Shown in pieces: positions 45,177 to 53,242 of a DNA stretch of 64,000 nt. Position 1 is the stretch's first letter. Each line of letters starts with the position of its first letter. The position numbers and the translations under genes are program-made. Source of the stretch: Psychroserpens burtonensis DSM 12212 (lineage in GTDB: Bacteria; Bacteroidota; Bacteroidia; Flavobacteriales; Flavobacteriaceae); contig NZ_AUDE01000012.1 in NCBI RefSeq assembly GCF_000425305.1, positions 62,001 to 126,000 on the forward strand. The letters run 5' to 3'. The notes beneath the pieces are model-generated. The model saw nothing but the letters and a program-made list of their open reading frames with translations. It ran no database searches and was not told the origin of the DNA.

Positions 45177-46469
45177 TTAGGCTAAAAGTGCTTGTTTAAC
45201 TGCTATAAAAGCATTTTTCAAATCGGCTTTCAAATCATCAATATTTTCGATACCAACAGACAGACGAATTAAATCTTTAGTAACACCTGTCGCTTCTTGC
45301 GCTTCATTACTTAATTGCTGGTGTGTTGTGCTCGCTGGATGAATAATTAATGATTTGGTATCACCAATATTTGCCAATAATGAAAATAATTTAGTTGTAT
45401 CTGCTACTTTTTTAGCAGATTCATATCCACCTTCAACCCCAAAAGTCACAATCCCACTTTGTCCATTTGGCAAATATTTTTTAGCTAAATCTTTATATTT
45501 ACTGGTCGCTAACCCTGGATAATTTACCCAGCTCACTTCTGGTTGTTCTTGTAACCATTTTGCTAATTCTAAAGCATTTTCACTATGCTTTTTAATACGC
45601 AATTCTAAAGTTTCTAAACCTTGAATAATTTGAAAAGCATTAAACGGACTCAAAGCTCCTCCATAATCACGCAATCCTTCAATTCTAATTTTTGCTATAA
45701 ATGCCGCCGGACCAATAGTTTCACTATACACTAATCCGTGATATCCAGCCGATGGCTCAGTGAATTCTGGGAATTTCCCGTTAGTCCAATCAAAAGTTCC
45801 TGCATCGACGATAATTCCGCCTAAAGAAGTACCATTACCATTAATGTATTTTGTTAAGGAATGTATGACGATGTTAGCGCCATATTCAATTGGATTTAAT
45901 AGATAAGGAGTTGCTACTGTGTTATCGACGATCAATGGCACTTTATGTGCTTTAGCTTCTTTAGAAATTGCTTCAATATCTAAGACATCTAATTTTGGGT
46001 TTCCTAAAGACTCAACAAAAAAAGCTCTGGTATTTCCTTGAGCTGCTCTCTCAAAATTTTCAGGATTTGAAGGATCCACAAATGTTGTTGTGATACCATG
46101 TCGTGGTAAGGTAACACTCAATAGGTTGTAAGTTCCTCCATACAAACTACTTGATGCAACAATATGATCTCCAGCTTTTAAAAGCGTTAATAGTGTTGTT
46201 GAAATAGCGGCTGTACCTGATGCAGTTGCGACCGCTGCAATCCCACCTTCAAGGGCTGCGAGACGTTGTTCTAAGACATCGTTGGTTGGGTTATTTAAAC
46301 GTGTGTAGATAAATCCTGGAACAGATAAATTAAATCGTCCTGCTGCATCATCTGAATCGTCAAACACATAAGCTGTAGTTTGATAAATTGGGACCGCTCG
46401 TGTTCCTCCATTTTTACTAACGTCGTGTCCTGCGTGCAACGCTTTGGTTGCGAATTTTTGTGTACTCAT
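45177..46469 (-). CDS. metY: O-acetylhomoserine sulfhydrylase
   Basis: The 430-residue PLP enzyme has the Lys motif VIHSLTKYINGNGTSLGG and the family start KFATKALHAGHDV, LEGGIAAVATASGTAAI and HPASTTHQQL. It makes homocysteine from O-acetylhomoserine and sulfide. It is the first gene behind the SAM-I riboswitch and is followed by metX. Confidence 0.95.
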   Translation of the reverse strand: MSTQKFATKALHAGHDVSKNGGTRAVPIYQTTAYVFDDSDDAAGRFNLSVPGFIYTRLNNPTNDVLEQRLAALEGGIAAVATASGTAAISTTLLTLLKAGDHIVASSSLYGGTYNLLSVTLPRHGITTTFVDPSNPENFERAAQGNTRAFFVESLGNPKLDVLDIEAISKEAKAHKVPLIVDNTVATPYLLNPIEYGANIVIHSLTKYINGNGTSLGGIIVDAGTFDWTNGKFPEFTEPSAGYHGLVYSETIGPAAFIAKIRIEGLRDYGGALSPFNAFQIIQGLETLELRIKKHSENALELAKWLQEQPEVSWVNYPGLATSKYKDLAKKYLPNGQSGIVTFGVEGGYESAKKVADTTKLFSLLANIGDTKSLIIHPASTTHQQLSNEAQEATGVTKDLIRLSVGIENIDDLKADLKNAFIAVKQALLA

Positions 46470-46583
46470 TTTTCTAAGTTTTCGAGTTAAAATATATTAA
46501 TTCAAAAGTCAAATAAGCCTCACTTGCCCTGAACATAGTCTAAGGATGAAGCATACTTAATAGAAAAATGTTATAAGAAAAAA

Positions 46584-46605
46584 GTAATTACAGATAAGTA
46601 ATTAC
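46584..46605 (-). terminator. Intrinsic terminator of the SAM-I riboswitch leader
   Basis: Arms GTAATTAC twice (self-inverse) around TTATCT, followed by six T on the minus strand. The loop TTATCT can pair with AGATAA in the 3' strand of riboswitch stem P1 (46,618-46,613), giving a competing pairing in the absence of SAM. Confidence 0.7.
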
Positions 46606-46611
46606 AGTTTG

Positions 46612-46730
46612 GTTATCTATCTAGCATCGATTTATGAATCGAACAACTGAGTAGAATTTAGCACCTTCTTAATAAAATTAAGGGTTGCTAAGGTTTCAAA
46701 GGGTCTAATCCCTCCACCTTTCTTGATAAC
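46612..46730 (-). promoter_or_regulatory. SAM-I (S-box) riboswitch upstream of metY
   Basis: On the minus strand the leader reads GTTATCAAGAAAGGTGGAGG, then GATTAGACCCTTTGAAACC, TTAGCAACCCT, AAGGTGCTAAATTCTAC and closes with GATAACC. These are the S-box core elements in order (P1 GTTATC/GATAAC, GAAACC, GCAACC, GGTGCTAA). SAM binding should favour the terminator and shut off metY-metX. Confidence 0.93.
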
Positions 46731-46760
46731 ATTTCAATACATGTTTGAACTTTGTTGGGT

Positions 46761-46793
46761 CAAAGATTGCAAAAAATATAGTTATAATCCAAA
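46761..46793 (-). promoter_or_regulatory. Possible promoter of the metY leader
   Basis: A TTTG element (46,793-46,790) is followed after 21 bases by AATCTTTG (46,768-46,761), one mismatch from TAnnTTTG. Transcription would begin about 25 bases before the riboswitch. Other AT-rich alternatives exist. Confidence 0.35.
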
Positions 46794-46990
46794 TTAAATA
46801 GAGTAATTTTCTGTTTAACTATCATTTAACCTATTTAAACAGAAAATTTTTCTGTTATATTTAATTATTACAATATTATATTCTGAAATATTAAAATTGG
46901 AGATTTTTGCTTTTAAAATAAAAGTCCGTTCTAAAATTCTATTAACATCCAATTAACTTGTAATCGGTTTTCTAGTTTCAATAATAACTG

Positions 46991-46998
46991 TACTTTTG
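46991..46998 (+). promoter_or_regulatory. -7 box (TACTTTTG) of metK
   Basis: An exact TAnnTTTG match lies 13 bases upstream of the probable SAM-II aptamer. A good -33 partner is not obvious. Confidence 0.5.
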
Positions 46999-47011
46999 TA
47001 ACCAGTTATTA

Positions 47012-47088
47012 GGGAGGAAAAATTTGTTCTGATTGCAACCTCTGACACTAAAATACATTTAGTGTTATAAAAATGCTAAAGCAGTTAG
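47012..47088 (+). promoter_or_regulatory. Probable SAM-II riboswitch upstream of metK
   Basis: The 5' strand GGAGG (47,013-47,017) pairs with CCTCT (47,039-47,043). The loop has TTCTGATTGCAA, followed by P1, then a hairpin (ACACTAAA/TTTAGTGT) in the connecting region, then AAAAATGCTAAAGCAG. CTG pairs with CAG and GCA with TGC, making the H-type pseudoknot expected for SAM-II. The TTGCAA next to P1 and the GCTAAA tail match the SAM-II pattern I know. The extra hairpin is an insertion. It lies about 120 bases before the metK start, further than usual. Confidence 0.65.
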
Positions 47089-47155
47089 TTTTCAACTTCT
47101 CTAGCGACCAAGCAATCTCAAAATTCCTCACCAAGAATTGTCAAAACAATTCTAA

Positions 47156-47174
47156 CCTCTCCAAAGGAAAGGTG
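47156..47174. repeat. CCTCTCC palindromic repeat between riboswitch and metK
   Basis: CCTCTCCAAAGGAAAGGTG is the third copy of the short CTTTCC/GGAAAG palindrome. It lies in the metK leader and may have lengthened the riboswitch-gene spacing. Confidence 0.4.
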
Positions 47175-47207
47175 AAAAAATGAAGTTCAATAAATTTAAA
47201 AATTTAT

Positions 47208-48461
47208 ATGTCATATTTATTTACTTCGGAAAGTGTCTCTGAAGGCCATCCAGATAAAGTAGCAGATCAAATTAGCGATGCTTTAATTGATCATTTTTTA
47301 GCTTTTGATAGCGAATCAAAAGTAGCTTGTGAAACCTTAGTTACTACTGGTCAAGTTGTTTTGGCTGGTGAGGTAAAATCGAACGCCTATTTAGATGTTC
47401 AAAAAATTGCACGTGATACCATTAACAAAATTGGCTACACAAAAAGCGAATATATGTTTGACGGGAACTCATGTGGTGTGTTTTCGGCAATCCATGAACA
47501 ATCTGAAGATATCAATCGTGGTGTTGACAGAGCTAGTAAAGAGGAGCAAGGTGCAGGTGACCAAGGAATGATGTTTGGTTATGCAACTCGCGAAACTGAC
47601 AACTACATGCCTTTAGCATTAGACTTATCTCATAGGATTTTAAAAGAACTCGCCGATTTGAGACGAGAAAATAAAGATATTACCTATATACGTCCAGACT
47701 CTAAAAGTCAAGTAACTATTGAGTATAGTGATGATAATATACCGCAACGTATTGATGCTATAGTTGTGTCTACACAGCATGATGATTTTGATGAAGACGA
47801 AGTGATGTTAACTAAAATTAGAAAAGATATCGTTTCTATTTTAATCCCAAGAGTGGTTGCTAAATTGCCAGAGCATATTCAAGCCTTATTTAATGACCAA
47901 ATCACGTATCATATTAATCCAACAGGGAAATTTGTAATTGGAGGACCTCATGGAGATACAGGCTTAACAGGACGAAAAATTATTGTAGATACCTATGGCG
48001 GAAAAGGTGGTCATGGTGGTGGTGCTTTCTCAGGAAAAGACCCAAGTAAAGTAGATAGAAGTGCTGCTTATGCTACGAGACATATTGCAAAAAACATGGT
48101 GGCAGCCGGTATTTGTGACGAATTATTAGTTCAAGTCAGTTATGCAATTGGTGTCGTAGAACCAACGTCCATTTATGTAGATACTTATGGCACTTGTCCA
48201 TTTAATATTACAGACGGAGAGATTGCTTCAAAAATCAGAGGTATTTTTGATATGCGACCAGCAGCTATTGAAGAGCGTTTAAAATTACGCCAGCCAATGT
48301 ATAGTGAAACTGCAGCTTATGGTCACATGGGAAGAAAAAATGAAACTGTAAGCAAAACATTTTCTCAACCTAATGGAGATGATTTAACGATGGATGTAGA
48401 ATTATTTACATGGGAAAAATTGGATTATGTAGATAAGGTCAAAAAAGCGTTTGATTTATAA
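47208..48461 (+). CDS. metK: S-adenosylmethionine synthetase
   Basis: The 417-residue protein has [15 protein letters not shown] (residues about 8-22), [12 protein letters not shown] and [20 protein letters not shown]. It makes SAM from methionine and ATP. Its last 34 codons recur, diverged, at 53,141-53,242. It is divergent from metY-metX, and the SAM-responsive leader upstream closes a feedback loop. Confidence 0.97.
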   Translation: MSYLFTSESVSEGHPDKVADQISDALIDHFLAFDSESKVACETLVTTGQVVLAGEVKSNAYLDVQKIARDTINKIGYTKSEYMFDGNSCGVFSAIHEQSEDINRGVDRASKEEQGAGDQGMMFGYATRETDNYMPLALDLSHRILKELADLRRENKDITYIRPDSKSQVTIEYSDDNIPQRIDAIVVSTQHDDFDEDEVMLTKIRKDIVSILIPRVVAKLPEHIQALFNDQITYHINPTGKFVIGGPHGDTGLTGRKIIVDTYGGKGGHGGGAFSGKDPSKVDRSAAYATRHIAKNMVAAGICDELLVQVSYAIGVVEPTSIYVDTYGTCPFNITDGEIASKIRGIFDMRPAAIEERLKLRQPMYSETAAYGHMGRKNETVSKTFSQPNGDDLTMDVELFTWEKLDYVDKVKKAFDL

Positions 48462-48484
48462 AGATTATAAGCTATTAATATTGA

Positions 48485-48517
48485 AGCCTCTAAATTAAAT
48501 ATTTAGAGGTTTTTTTA
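48485..48517 (+). terminator. Terminator after metK
   Basis: Arms CCTCTAAAT and ATTTAGAGG with a T7 run. A similar CCTCTAAA/TTTAGAGG hairpin ends one of the DUF6705-like genes at 52,454, so this terminator may have come with the island. Confidence 0.8.
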
Positions 48518-48577
48518 TTTTTAGAGAATTTATATATGATATCCAAACCATAAATTTTAACATTTATATTCTCAAAT

Positions 48578-48595
48578 ATACGTAGATCTACGTAT
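48578..48595. promoter_or_regulatory. Perfect 18-bp palindrome upstream of the island operon
   Basis: ATACGTAGATCTACGTAT equals its own reverse complement. It abuts the TTGA of a possible -33 element (48,595-48,598), 19 bases before GACTTTTG (48,618-48,625). This is the usual place for an activator. No regulator gene is next to it. Confidence 0.6.
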
Positions 48596-48654
48596 TGACT
48601 TCTTCATAATTAAAGATGACTTTTGTTTCAACTAAATTATTAAACCTAAAATTT

Positions 48655-48747
48655 ATGAAACAAAAAGATAAACACCATTTTAGAATTGTTGTAATGCTTC
48701 TAGGAATTTTAACTTGCTTTATTAGTTGTCAAAAAGATGACTTTTAA
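48655..48747 (+). pseudogene. Detached lipoprotein signal of the JAMM-like island protein (in-frame stop)
   Basis: The frame MKQKDKHHFRIVVMLLGILT then CFISCQKDDF ends in TAA (48,745-48,747). It contains a hydrophobic segment and a lipobox Cys. It is in frame with the following 528-codon reading frame across EDLSDDIQFTLKKS, so one gene was split by a single stop codon. Confidence 0.75.
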
Positions 48748-48789
48748 GAAGATTTAAGCGATGACATACAATTTACACTTAAAAAATCG

Positions 48790-50376
48790 ATGAATGTAAA
48801 TATTAGCAACAACTTTATACTTTCAGAAAAATTAAAGACGATTACTAAGATATCAAAATTAGACAATCCTAATATGGATGCAAGAGACGTATATAACGCT
48901 CAATTTGATTTTAATGTAGATACAGATATTGCTAACTATATTGAATATGGCTCTTATCATTCTTATACTTTTCCAATTATTCGTAACATTGATAATGGTT
49001 TGATAGAAAACTTATTATTAAGTCTACAGCAGGATGACACGTACAGAGCGTTTTTAATCACTTACGATTTGACCGATAACGAAAGAGAACAAGTTCAAAA
49101 TGGTATTGAAATTGATTTAGAAGGAAAAATAACCGCATCTATACTGGACGACGAAAATTGGGTAAATGATAACTTTATTGCAAGAGATAATATTGGTGGT
49201 GATGGTTCTGGTTGTGTAGAGTTTGTAACAACCACTGGAAATTTTTGCGAAAACGAAGAAGGAGAAAAAATACGTGATAATGGCCAGTTAGGTAATGGTT
49301 GTTCTCAAAATTGGACTACCGAAACCGTAACAAACCTTGTTGTAGATGCAAATTGCCTCTCTGGTGGAGGACCTAATAATGGAACAGACAACGGGAACAA
49401 CAATGGAACAGATACAGGAACAGACTCGGATAATGGAAGTGGTGGAGGCGGTGGCTCAGGTACAGGTAATGGTGACCCAAACAATACTGACGATTGTCAA
49501 CCAACTATTGACAATCCATGTCCTGATGATATGACAGTAATTATTACTCCTAAGCCACAAAACACAAAAACTACCCATCAAAAAAATTGTGAGGAACTCA
49601 ATAAATTGACTTCTCCTCCTGCTTATAATATGCCAAATCCATTTTTGGATGATAATCATCCTGGCAATGCTAGTAGTTTAAATACAAATCCACGCCTAGC
49701 AATTCTCAACTCAGACCAATCACTAAATAATAGTGTAGAAACGGGTTTTAGTTTAAGAAATGATGGCAACTTCCCACAACATGGACCTTTTGCAAAGCAT
49801 GTTTCTGCAAATAATCAAACACATGGCGTAGACTTTCCTTTACATCCAAATCAATATGGTACTGTTCATACTCACCCCTTTAATACCACCAACAAAAAAT
49901 GGATCCCAATGTTTTCTCTTGATGATATATACTCTGTACTTCAAATACGAAACCTTTATACTTCTAGTCCATTTTTAAATAGTAATAATCCTAATGGTGA
50001 TGCTCTATTTGTATCTGTGTTGATTGCATATCAAGGAGATGCGCCTAAAACCTATGCTATTAAAGTTGATGATATTACTAAATTTCAGAATTTACAGGCT
50101 GTATATAATGATATGAACGATGCTAATGGTGACGGTATAGATGAGTACAGAGAAATGAACCAACAATTAGAAGATTTATATATAGAAAACGCAAATGATT
50201 CGTCTGGCACAGAAGCGCAGTATCAAAAGGTTTTACTTAAATTTATATCAGACCTAGATATTGGCGCATCTTTATACCAAATGGAACAAACAAATGAAGG
50301 CACTTCTCAGGTTCAAGAAACTTGGAAGAAATTAGACATAGGCCTTACTGATAATGTTATTGATTCACAATGTTAA
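48790..50376 (+). CDS. Island protein with linker and JAMM-like C-terminal motif
   Basis: The 528-residue frame starts at MNVNISNNF; the true gene probably began at 48655 before the stop at 48745. Residues about 1-190 form a beta-rich N-terminal region with paired Cys. A Gly/Asn/Thr/Asp-rich linker covers about 195-235. The C-terminal part has Glu317, HTHP at 360-363 and SLDD at 376-379, an order like the JAMM/MPN metalloprotease motif (E...HxHP...SxxD). The gap between HxH and S is 13 residues instead of the usual 7, so activity is unproven. It heads a cluster with four paralogous lipoproteins. Confidence 0.75.
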   Translation: MNVNISNNFILSEKLKTITKISKLDNPNMDARDVYNAQFDFNVDTDIANYIEYGSYHSYTFPIIRNIDNGLIENLLLSLQQDDTYRAFLITYDLTDNEREQVQNGIEIDLEGKITASILDDENWVNDNFIARDNIGGDGSGCVEFVTTTGNFCENEEGEKIRDNGQLGNGCSQNWTTETVTNLVVDANCLSGGGPNNGTDNGNNNGTDTGTDSDNGSGGGGGSGTGNGDPNNTDDCQPTIDNPCPDDMTVIITPKPQNTKTTHQKNCEELNKLTSPPAYNMPNPFLDDNHPGNASSLNTNPRLAILNSDQSLNNSVETGFSLRNDGNFPQHGPFAKHVSANNQTHGVDFPLHPNQYGTVHTHPFNTTNKKWIPMFSLDDIYSVLQIRNLYTSSPFLNSNNPNGDALFVSVLIAYQGDAPKTYAIKVDDITKFQNLQAVYNDMNDANGDGIDEYREMNQQLEDLYIENANDSSGTEAQYQKVLLKFISDLDIGASLYQMEQTNEGTSQVQETWKKLDIGLTDNVIDSQC

Positions 50377-50398
50377 ATTTTAAAAAATAATTATAATT

Positions 50399-50998
50399 AT
50401 GAAATACTTAATATATACGATACTGTTATTTATATCTATCCTTTCTTGTAAAGCTCAATCTCCAATTGTAGATATAGACGCTCCAAGGTCTAGCACAATT
50501 GATGGTGCTTATTTTAAAGACATCAATAATGAATTTAATAAGTTTACTGGAACATGGTTTTTTACTGAAGGTTCAACATCAATAACTTTTGAAATAAAAA
50601 AAGTAGAGATGATTTTTAATGGCACAGATTATGAAGACAAATTAGTTGGTGAATATAAATATGTTAGTAATGGACTGATTGTTGTTAACACTTTGGCTAA
50701 TATTTATAATCAGAATAGTGCTCAAAATAATATTAATGGAAGACGCCTTATTGAAAATGACCAATCTATAATTTGTAACGATTGCTCTCCAAATGAACGG
50801 AGAGTTGAATTGACATTTTATGATAGAGATAGATTATATTTATCTCCTTCAATTATACTAAGATATTTATTTAATGAAACTAATCCTGAGAAAATGACTG
50901 CAACATTATATCTGAAGAGCAGTTCCCTTTTGCCATATGAAGGCGCACCTACTTCACCACGTGTACCTTATGGTACTTATTTAATGGAGAAACAATAA
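50399..50998 (+). CDS. DUF6705-like lipoprotein, copy 1
   Basis: The 199-residue protein has a signal with lipobox (MKYLIYTILLFISILSCKAQ). The body has YFKDINNEFNKFTGTWFF, GEYKY, the CNDCSPNERR motif and the common end PRVPYGTYLMEKQ. It is the most diverged of four tandem paralogues and follows the JAMM-like gene by 22 bases. Function unknown. Confidence 0.85.
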   Translation: MKYLIYTILLFISILSCKAQSPIVDIDAPRSSTIDGAYFKDINNEFNKFTGTWFFTEGSTSITFEIKKVEMIFNGTDYEDKLVGEYKYVSNGLIVVNTLANIYNQNSAQNNINGRRLIENDQSIICNDCSPNERRVELTFYDRDRLYLSPSIILRYLFNETNPEKMTATLYLKSSSLLPYEGAPTSPRVPYGTYLMEKQ

Positions 50999-51011
50999 AA
51001 ATAAGATTATC

Positions 51012-51062
51012 AAAACCAACCAAAAACTAAAATACTATTTAGTTTTTGGTTGGTTTTTTTTC
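51012..51062 (+). terminator. Strong terminator after DUF6705-like copy 1
   Basis: Perfect 17-bp arms (ACCAACCAAAAACTAAA and its inverse) around ATACTA, followed by T8. It should separate the JAMM-copy 1 unit from the other copies. Confidence 0.85.
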
Positions 51063-51097
51063 TTATACAGAGCTTTTATGTTTTCTGAAATTTAATT

Positions 51098-51700
51098 ATG
51101 AAAAACTTATTTTTTACAATATCAGTATTACTTTTAGCTTTATCATGTAAAGCACAAAGCCCAGTTTTAGCTTTAGACACATATTATCACGAAATACCTG
51201 ACGGAGCATACGTCAAAGATCTAAATAACGAATTAAATAAATTTGTTGGCACATGGCTGTTTACTAATGGTACAACTTCATTTACTTTAGTTTTACAAAA
51301 ACATGAGCAAACGTTCAATGATGATTATTATCAAGACTATTTAGTTGGAGAGTATGCCTATGTAGGTAATGGGTTAACAATAGTAAATACAATACCTACC
51401 TTAAACAACACCCAACTTAGTTTGGATGATAGAAACATTGGAGGGAGATATGTAGTCAAAGGACCAGACCATAATTGTACTGACTGCTTAGCTAATGAAA
51501 GACGAATTGATTTATATTTTTCAGACCCAAATCGAGAATATCTATCTACAGGCATTGTTCTTCGTTATTTAGTCAATGAAAATAATCCAGAAAAAATTAC
51601 TTCGACTATTTATGTTGTTGGCAATGTGATGTTACCTTACGAAGGTGCTTCGTCTTCACCTAGTGTGCCTTATGGCACTTATTTGATGGAGAAACAATAA
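51098..51700 (+). CDS. DUF6705-like lipoprotein, copy 2
   Basis: The 200-residue lipoprotein (MKNLFFTISVLLLALSCKAQ) is the close sister of copy 4; the 66 bases around and after the start codon are identical. Shared motifs include YVKDLNNELNKFVGTW, GEYAYVGNGLTIVNTIP, CTDCLANERR and PSVPYGTYLMEKQ. The central part varies between copies. A weak hairpin and T-run follow. Confidence 0.85.
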   Translation: MKNLFFTISVLLLALSCKAQSPVLALDTYYHEIPDGAYVKDLNNELNKFVGTWLFTNGTTSFTLVLQKHEQTFNDDYYQDYLVGEYAYVGNGLTIVNTIPTLNNTQLSLDDRNIGGRYVVKGPDHNCTDCLANERRIDLYFSDPNREYLSTGIVLRYLVNENNPEKITSTIYVVGNVMLPYEGASSSPSVPYGTYLMEKQ

Positions 51701-51720
51701 GTAATTTATATTAATACTCT

Positions 51721-51752
51721 AAAAACCTCTAAATTTTAATTTGAAGGTTTTT
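51721..51752 (+). terminator. Weak terminator after copy 2
   Basis: AACCT and AGGTT plus AAATT/AATTT arms with a T6 run; two internal mismatches. Confidence 0.5.
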
Positions 51753-51776
51753 TGTTTTGCATAGAGTTCTTATACT
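51743..51776 (+). repeat. Direct repeat in DUF6705-like intergenic gaps, first copy
   Basis: A 29-base segment (GGTTTTTTGTTTTGCATAGA continuing to GTTCTTATA) is repeated at 52,473-52,502. Each copy joins a terminator to the start of the next paralogue, so the repeating unit of the array includes the gap. Confidence 0.7.
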
Positions 51777-51791
51777 AGTTGACATCTAATT

Positions 51792-52427
51792 ATGAAAAAC
51801 TTATTTTTTGCCATATTATTCTTACTGCTCGCATTATCATGTAAAGCGCAAAGTCCAATTTTATCTTTGGACACTTATGAACATCAGATACCAGATAATG
51901 CTTATGTTAAAGATTTAAATAACGAATTGAACAAATTTGCTGGCACATGGATTTTTAGCCAAAATAACATAACATTTACAATAACTTTACAAAAACAAGA
52001 ACAAACTTTCAATGGTGATTATTATGAAGATTATATCATTGGAGAATATGCCTATTTGATTAATACTTTAGAGATAATAAATACACTATCTTCTCTACAG
52101 GAAGCAAATGCAACGAATAATTCGCAAACTAATGAGAATATAATCGTATATTTAAATATTAGAAATATTGGTGGCAGGTATTTAGAAAACGGACAAGATT
52201 CTGGTTGTAATGATTGCTCAGAAAACGAAAGAGTTTTGGAATTATATTTAGTTGATCCAGATCGAAAGTATCTATCAACTTCATTAATTTTACGTTATTT
52301 AGTTAATGAAAATAATCCTGAAAAAATGACTGCAACAATTCGTGCAAGAACTGGAGTTGCAGTTCCTATAGATGGCTTCACCTCACCTCGTGTGCCATAT
52401 GGCACTTATTTAATGGAGAAACAATAA
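51792..52427 (+). CDS. DUF6705-like lipoprotein, copy 3
   Basis: The 211-residue lipoprotein (MKNLFFAILFLLLALSCKAQ) has a 10-15-residue insertion (around ATNNSQTNENIIVYLNI) and CNDCSENERV instead of NERR. The end is again PRVPYGTYLMEKQ. It is flanked by hairpins. Confidence 0.85.
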   Translation: MKNLFFAILFLLLALSCKAQSPILSLDTYEHQIPDNAYVKDLNNELNKFAGTWIFSQNNITFTITLQKQEQTFNGDYYEDYIIGEYAYLINTLEIINTLSSLQEANATNNSQTNENIIVYLNIRNIGGRYLENGQDSGCNDCSENERVLELYLVDPDRKYLSTSLILRYLVNENNPEKMTATIRARTGVAVPIDGFTSPRVPYGTYLMEKQ

Positions 52428-52450
52428 ATAAATATTAATTAGAAATTTCA

Positions 52451-52481
52451 AAACCTCTAAATTTTATTTTAGAGGTTTTTT
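52451..52481 (+). terminator. Terminator after copy 3
   Basis: Arms CCTCTAAA and TTTAGAGG with a T6 run, like the metK terminator. Confidence 0.7.
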
Positions 52482-52502
52482 GTTTTGCATAGAGTTCTTA
52501 TA
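52473..52502 (+). repeat. Direct repeat in DUF6705-like intergenic gaps, second copy
   Basis: This is the second copy of the 29-base gap segment described at 51,743. Confidence 0.7.
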
Positions 52503-52519
52503 TTAGTTCACATATAATT

Positions 52520-53119
52520 ATGAAAAACTTATTTTTTACAATATCAGTATTACTTTTAGCTTTATCATGTAAAGCACAAAGTCCAATAGTTCCATTAGAC
52601 ACTTATATTCACGAAATAGCAGATAATTCTTATGTAAAAGATATAGACAATGAATTAAATAAATTTATTGGCACATGGGTTTTTAGTGATGGGAATTCTT
52701 CTTTTACTTTAGTGTTACAAAAGCAAATACAAACCTTTAACGATGATTATTACGAAGATTATATGATTGGAGAATACTCATACAGCATAAATGGACTTAC
52801 AGTTGTTAATACAATCCCATTACTTAATAGTACAAATTTAAATCTGCAAAGAAATATTGGTGGTAGATATGTTGTCAAGGGAGCAGACCATAATTGTCCA
52901 GCCTGCCTACCTAACGAAAGACGAATTGACATGTATTTTTCAGATCCAAACCGAAAATATTTATCAACAGGACTAGTGTTACGTTATTTAGTTAATCAAA
53001 GTAACCCAGAAAAAATCACTGCAACCATTTACGTTGTTGGTAATGTAATGCTACCTTATGAAGGTGCTTCATCTTCACCTCGTGTCCCTTATGGTACTTA
53101 TTTAATGGAGAAGCAGTAA
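52520..53119 (+). CDS. DUF6705-like lipoprotein, copy 4
   Basis: The 199-residue lipoprotein shares the 5' 66 bases exactly with copy 2 and has CPACLPNERR and PRVPYGTYLMEKQ. It is the last gene of the island; the metK 3' fragment begins 22 bases later. Confidence 0.85.
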   Translation: MKNLFFTISVLLLALSCKAQSPIVPLDTYIHEIADNSYVKDIDNELNKFIGTWVFSDGNSSFTLVLQKQIQTFNDDYYEDYMIGEYSYSINGLTVVNTIPLLNSTNLNLQRNIGGRYVVKGADHNCPACLPNERRIDMYFSDPNRKYLSTGLVLRYLVNQSNPEKITATIYVVGNVMLPYEGASSSPRVPYGTYLMEKQ

Positions 53120-53140
53120 GTAAAATTTGGTAACCCATTA

Positions 53141-53242
53141 TTTAATCAACTTAGCTGTGAACCAATTACCCTCGAAGTAGAATTGTTTACATGGGAGAAA
53201 TTGGATTATGTGGATAAGGTGAAAGCTGCTTTTGATTTGTAA
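53141..53242 (+). pseudogene. metK: metK 3'-end fragment (right boundary of the island)
   Basis: The frame [20 protein letters not shown] then [13 protein letters not shown] and TAA lines up without gaps with the metK end at 48,360-48,461 ([33 protein letters not shown]). The last 69 bases are about 85 percent identical by eye. Only the last 34 codons are present. This is a displaced or imported metK end. Confidence 0.88.

Noticed and set aside
47180-47242. Short upstream frame starting [10 protein letters not shown] that overlaps metK
   Set aside because: It is in another frame with no regulatory amino acid bias, unlike the pheA leader.
53141-53242. metK fragment as a functional second gene
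   Set aside because: Only the last 34 codons are present, with no start or active-site residues.
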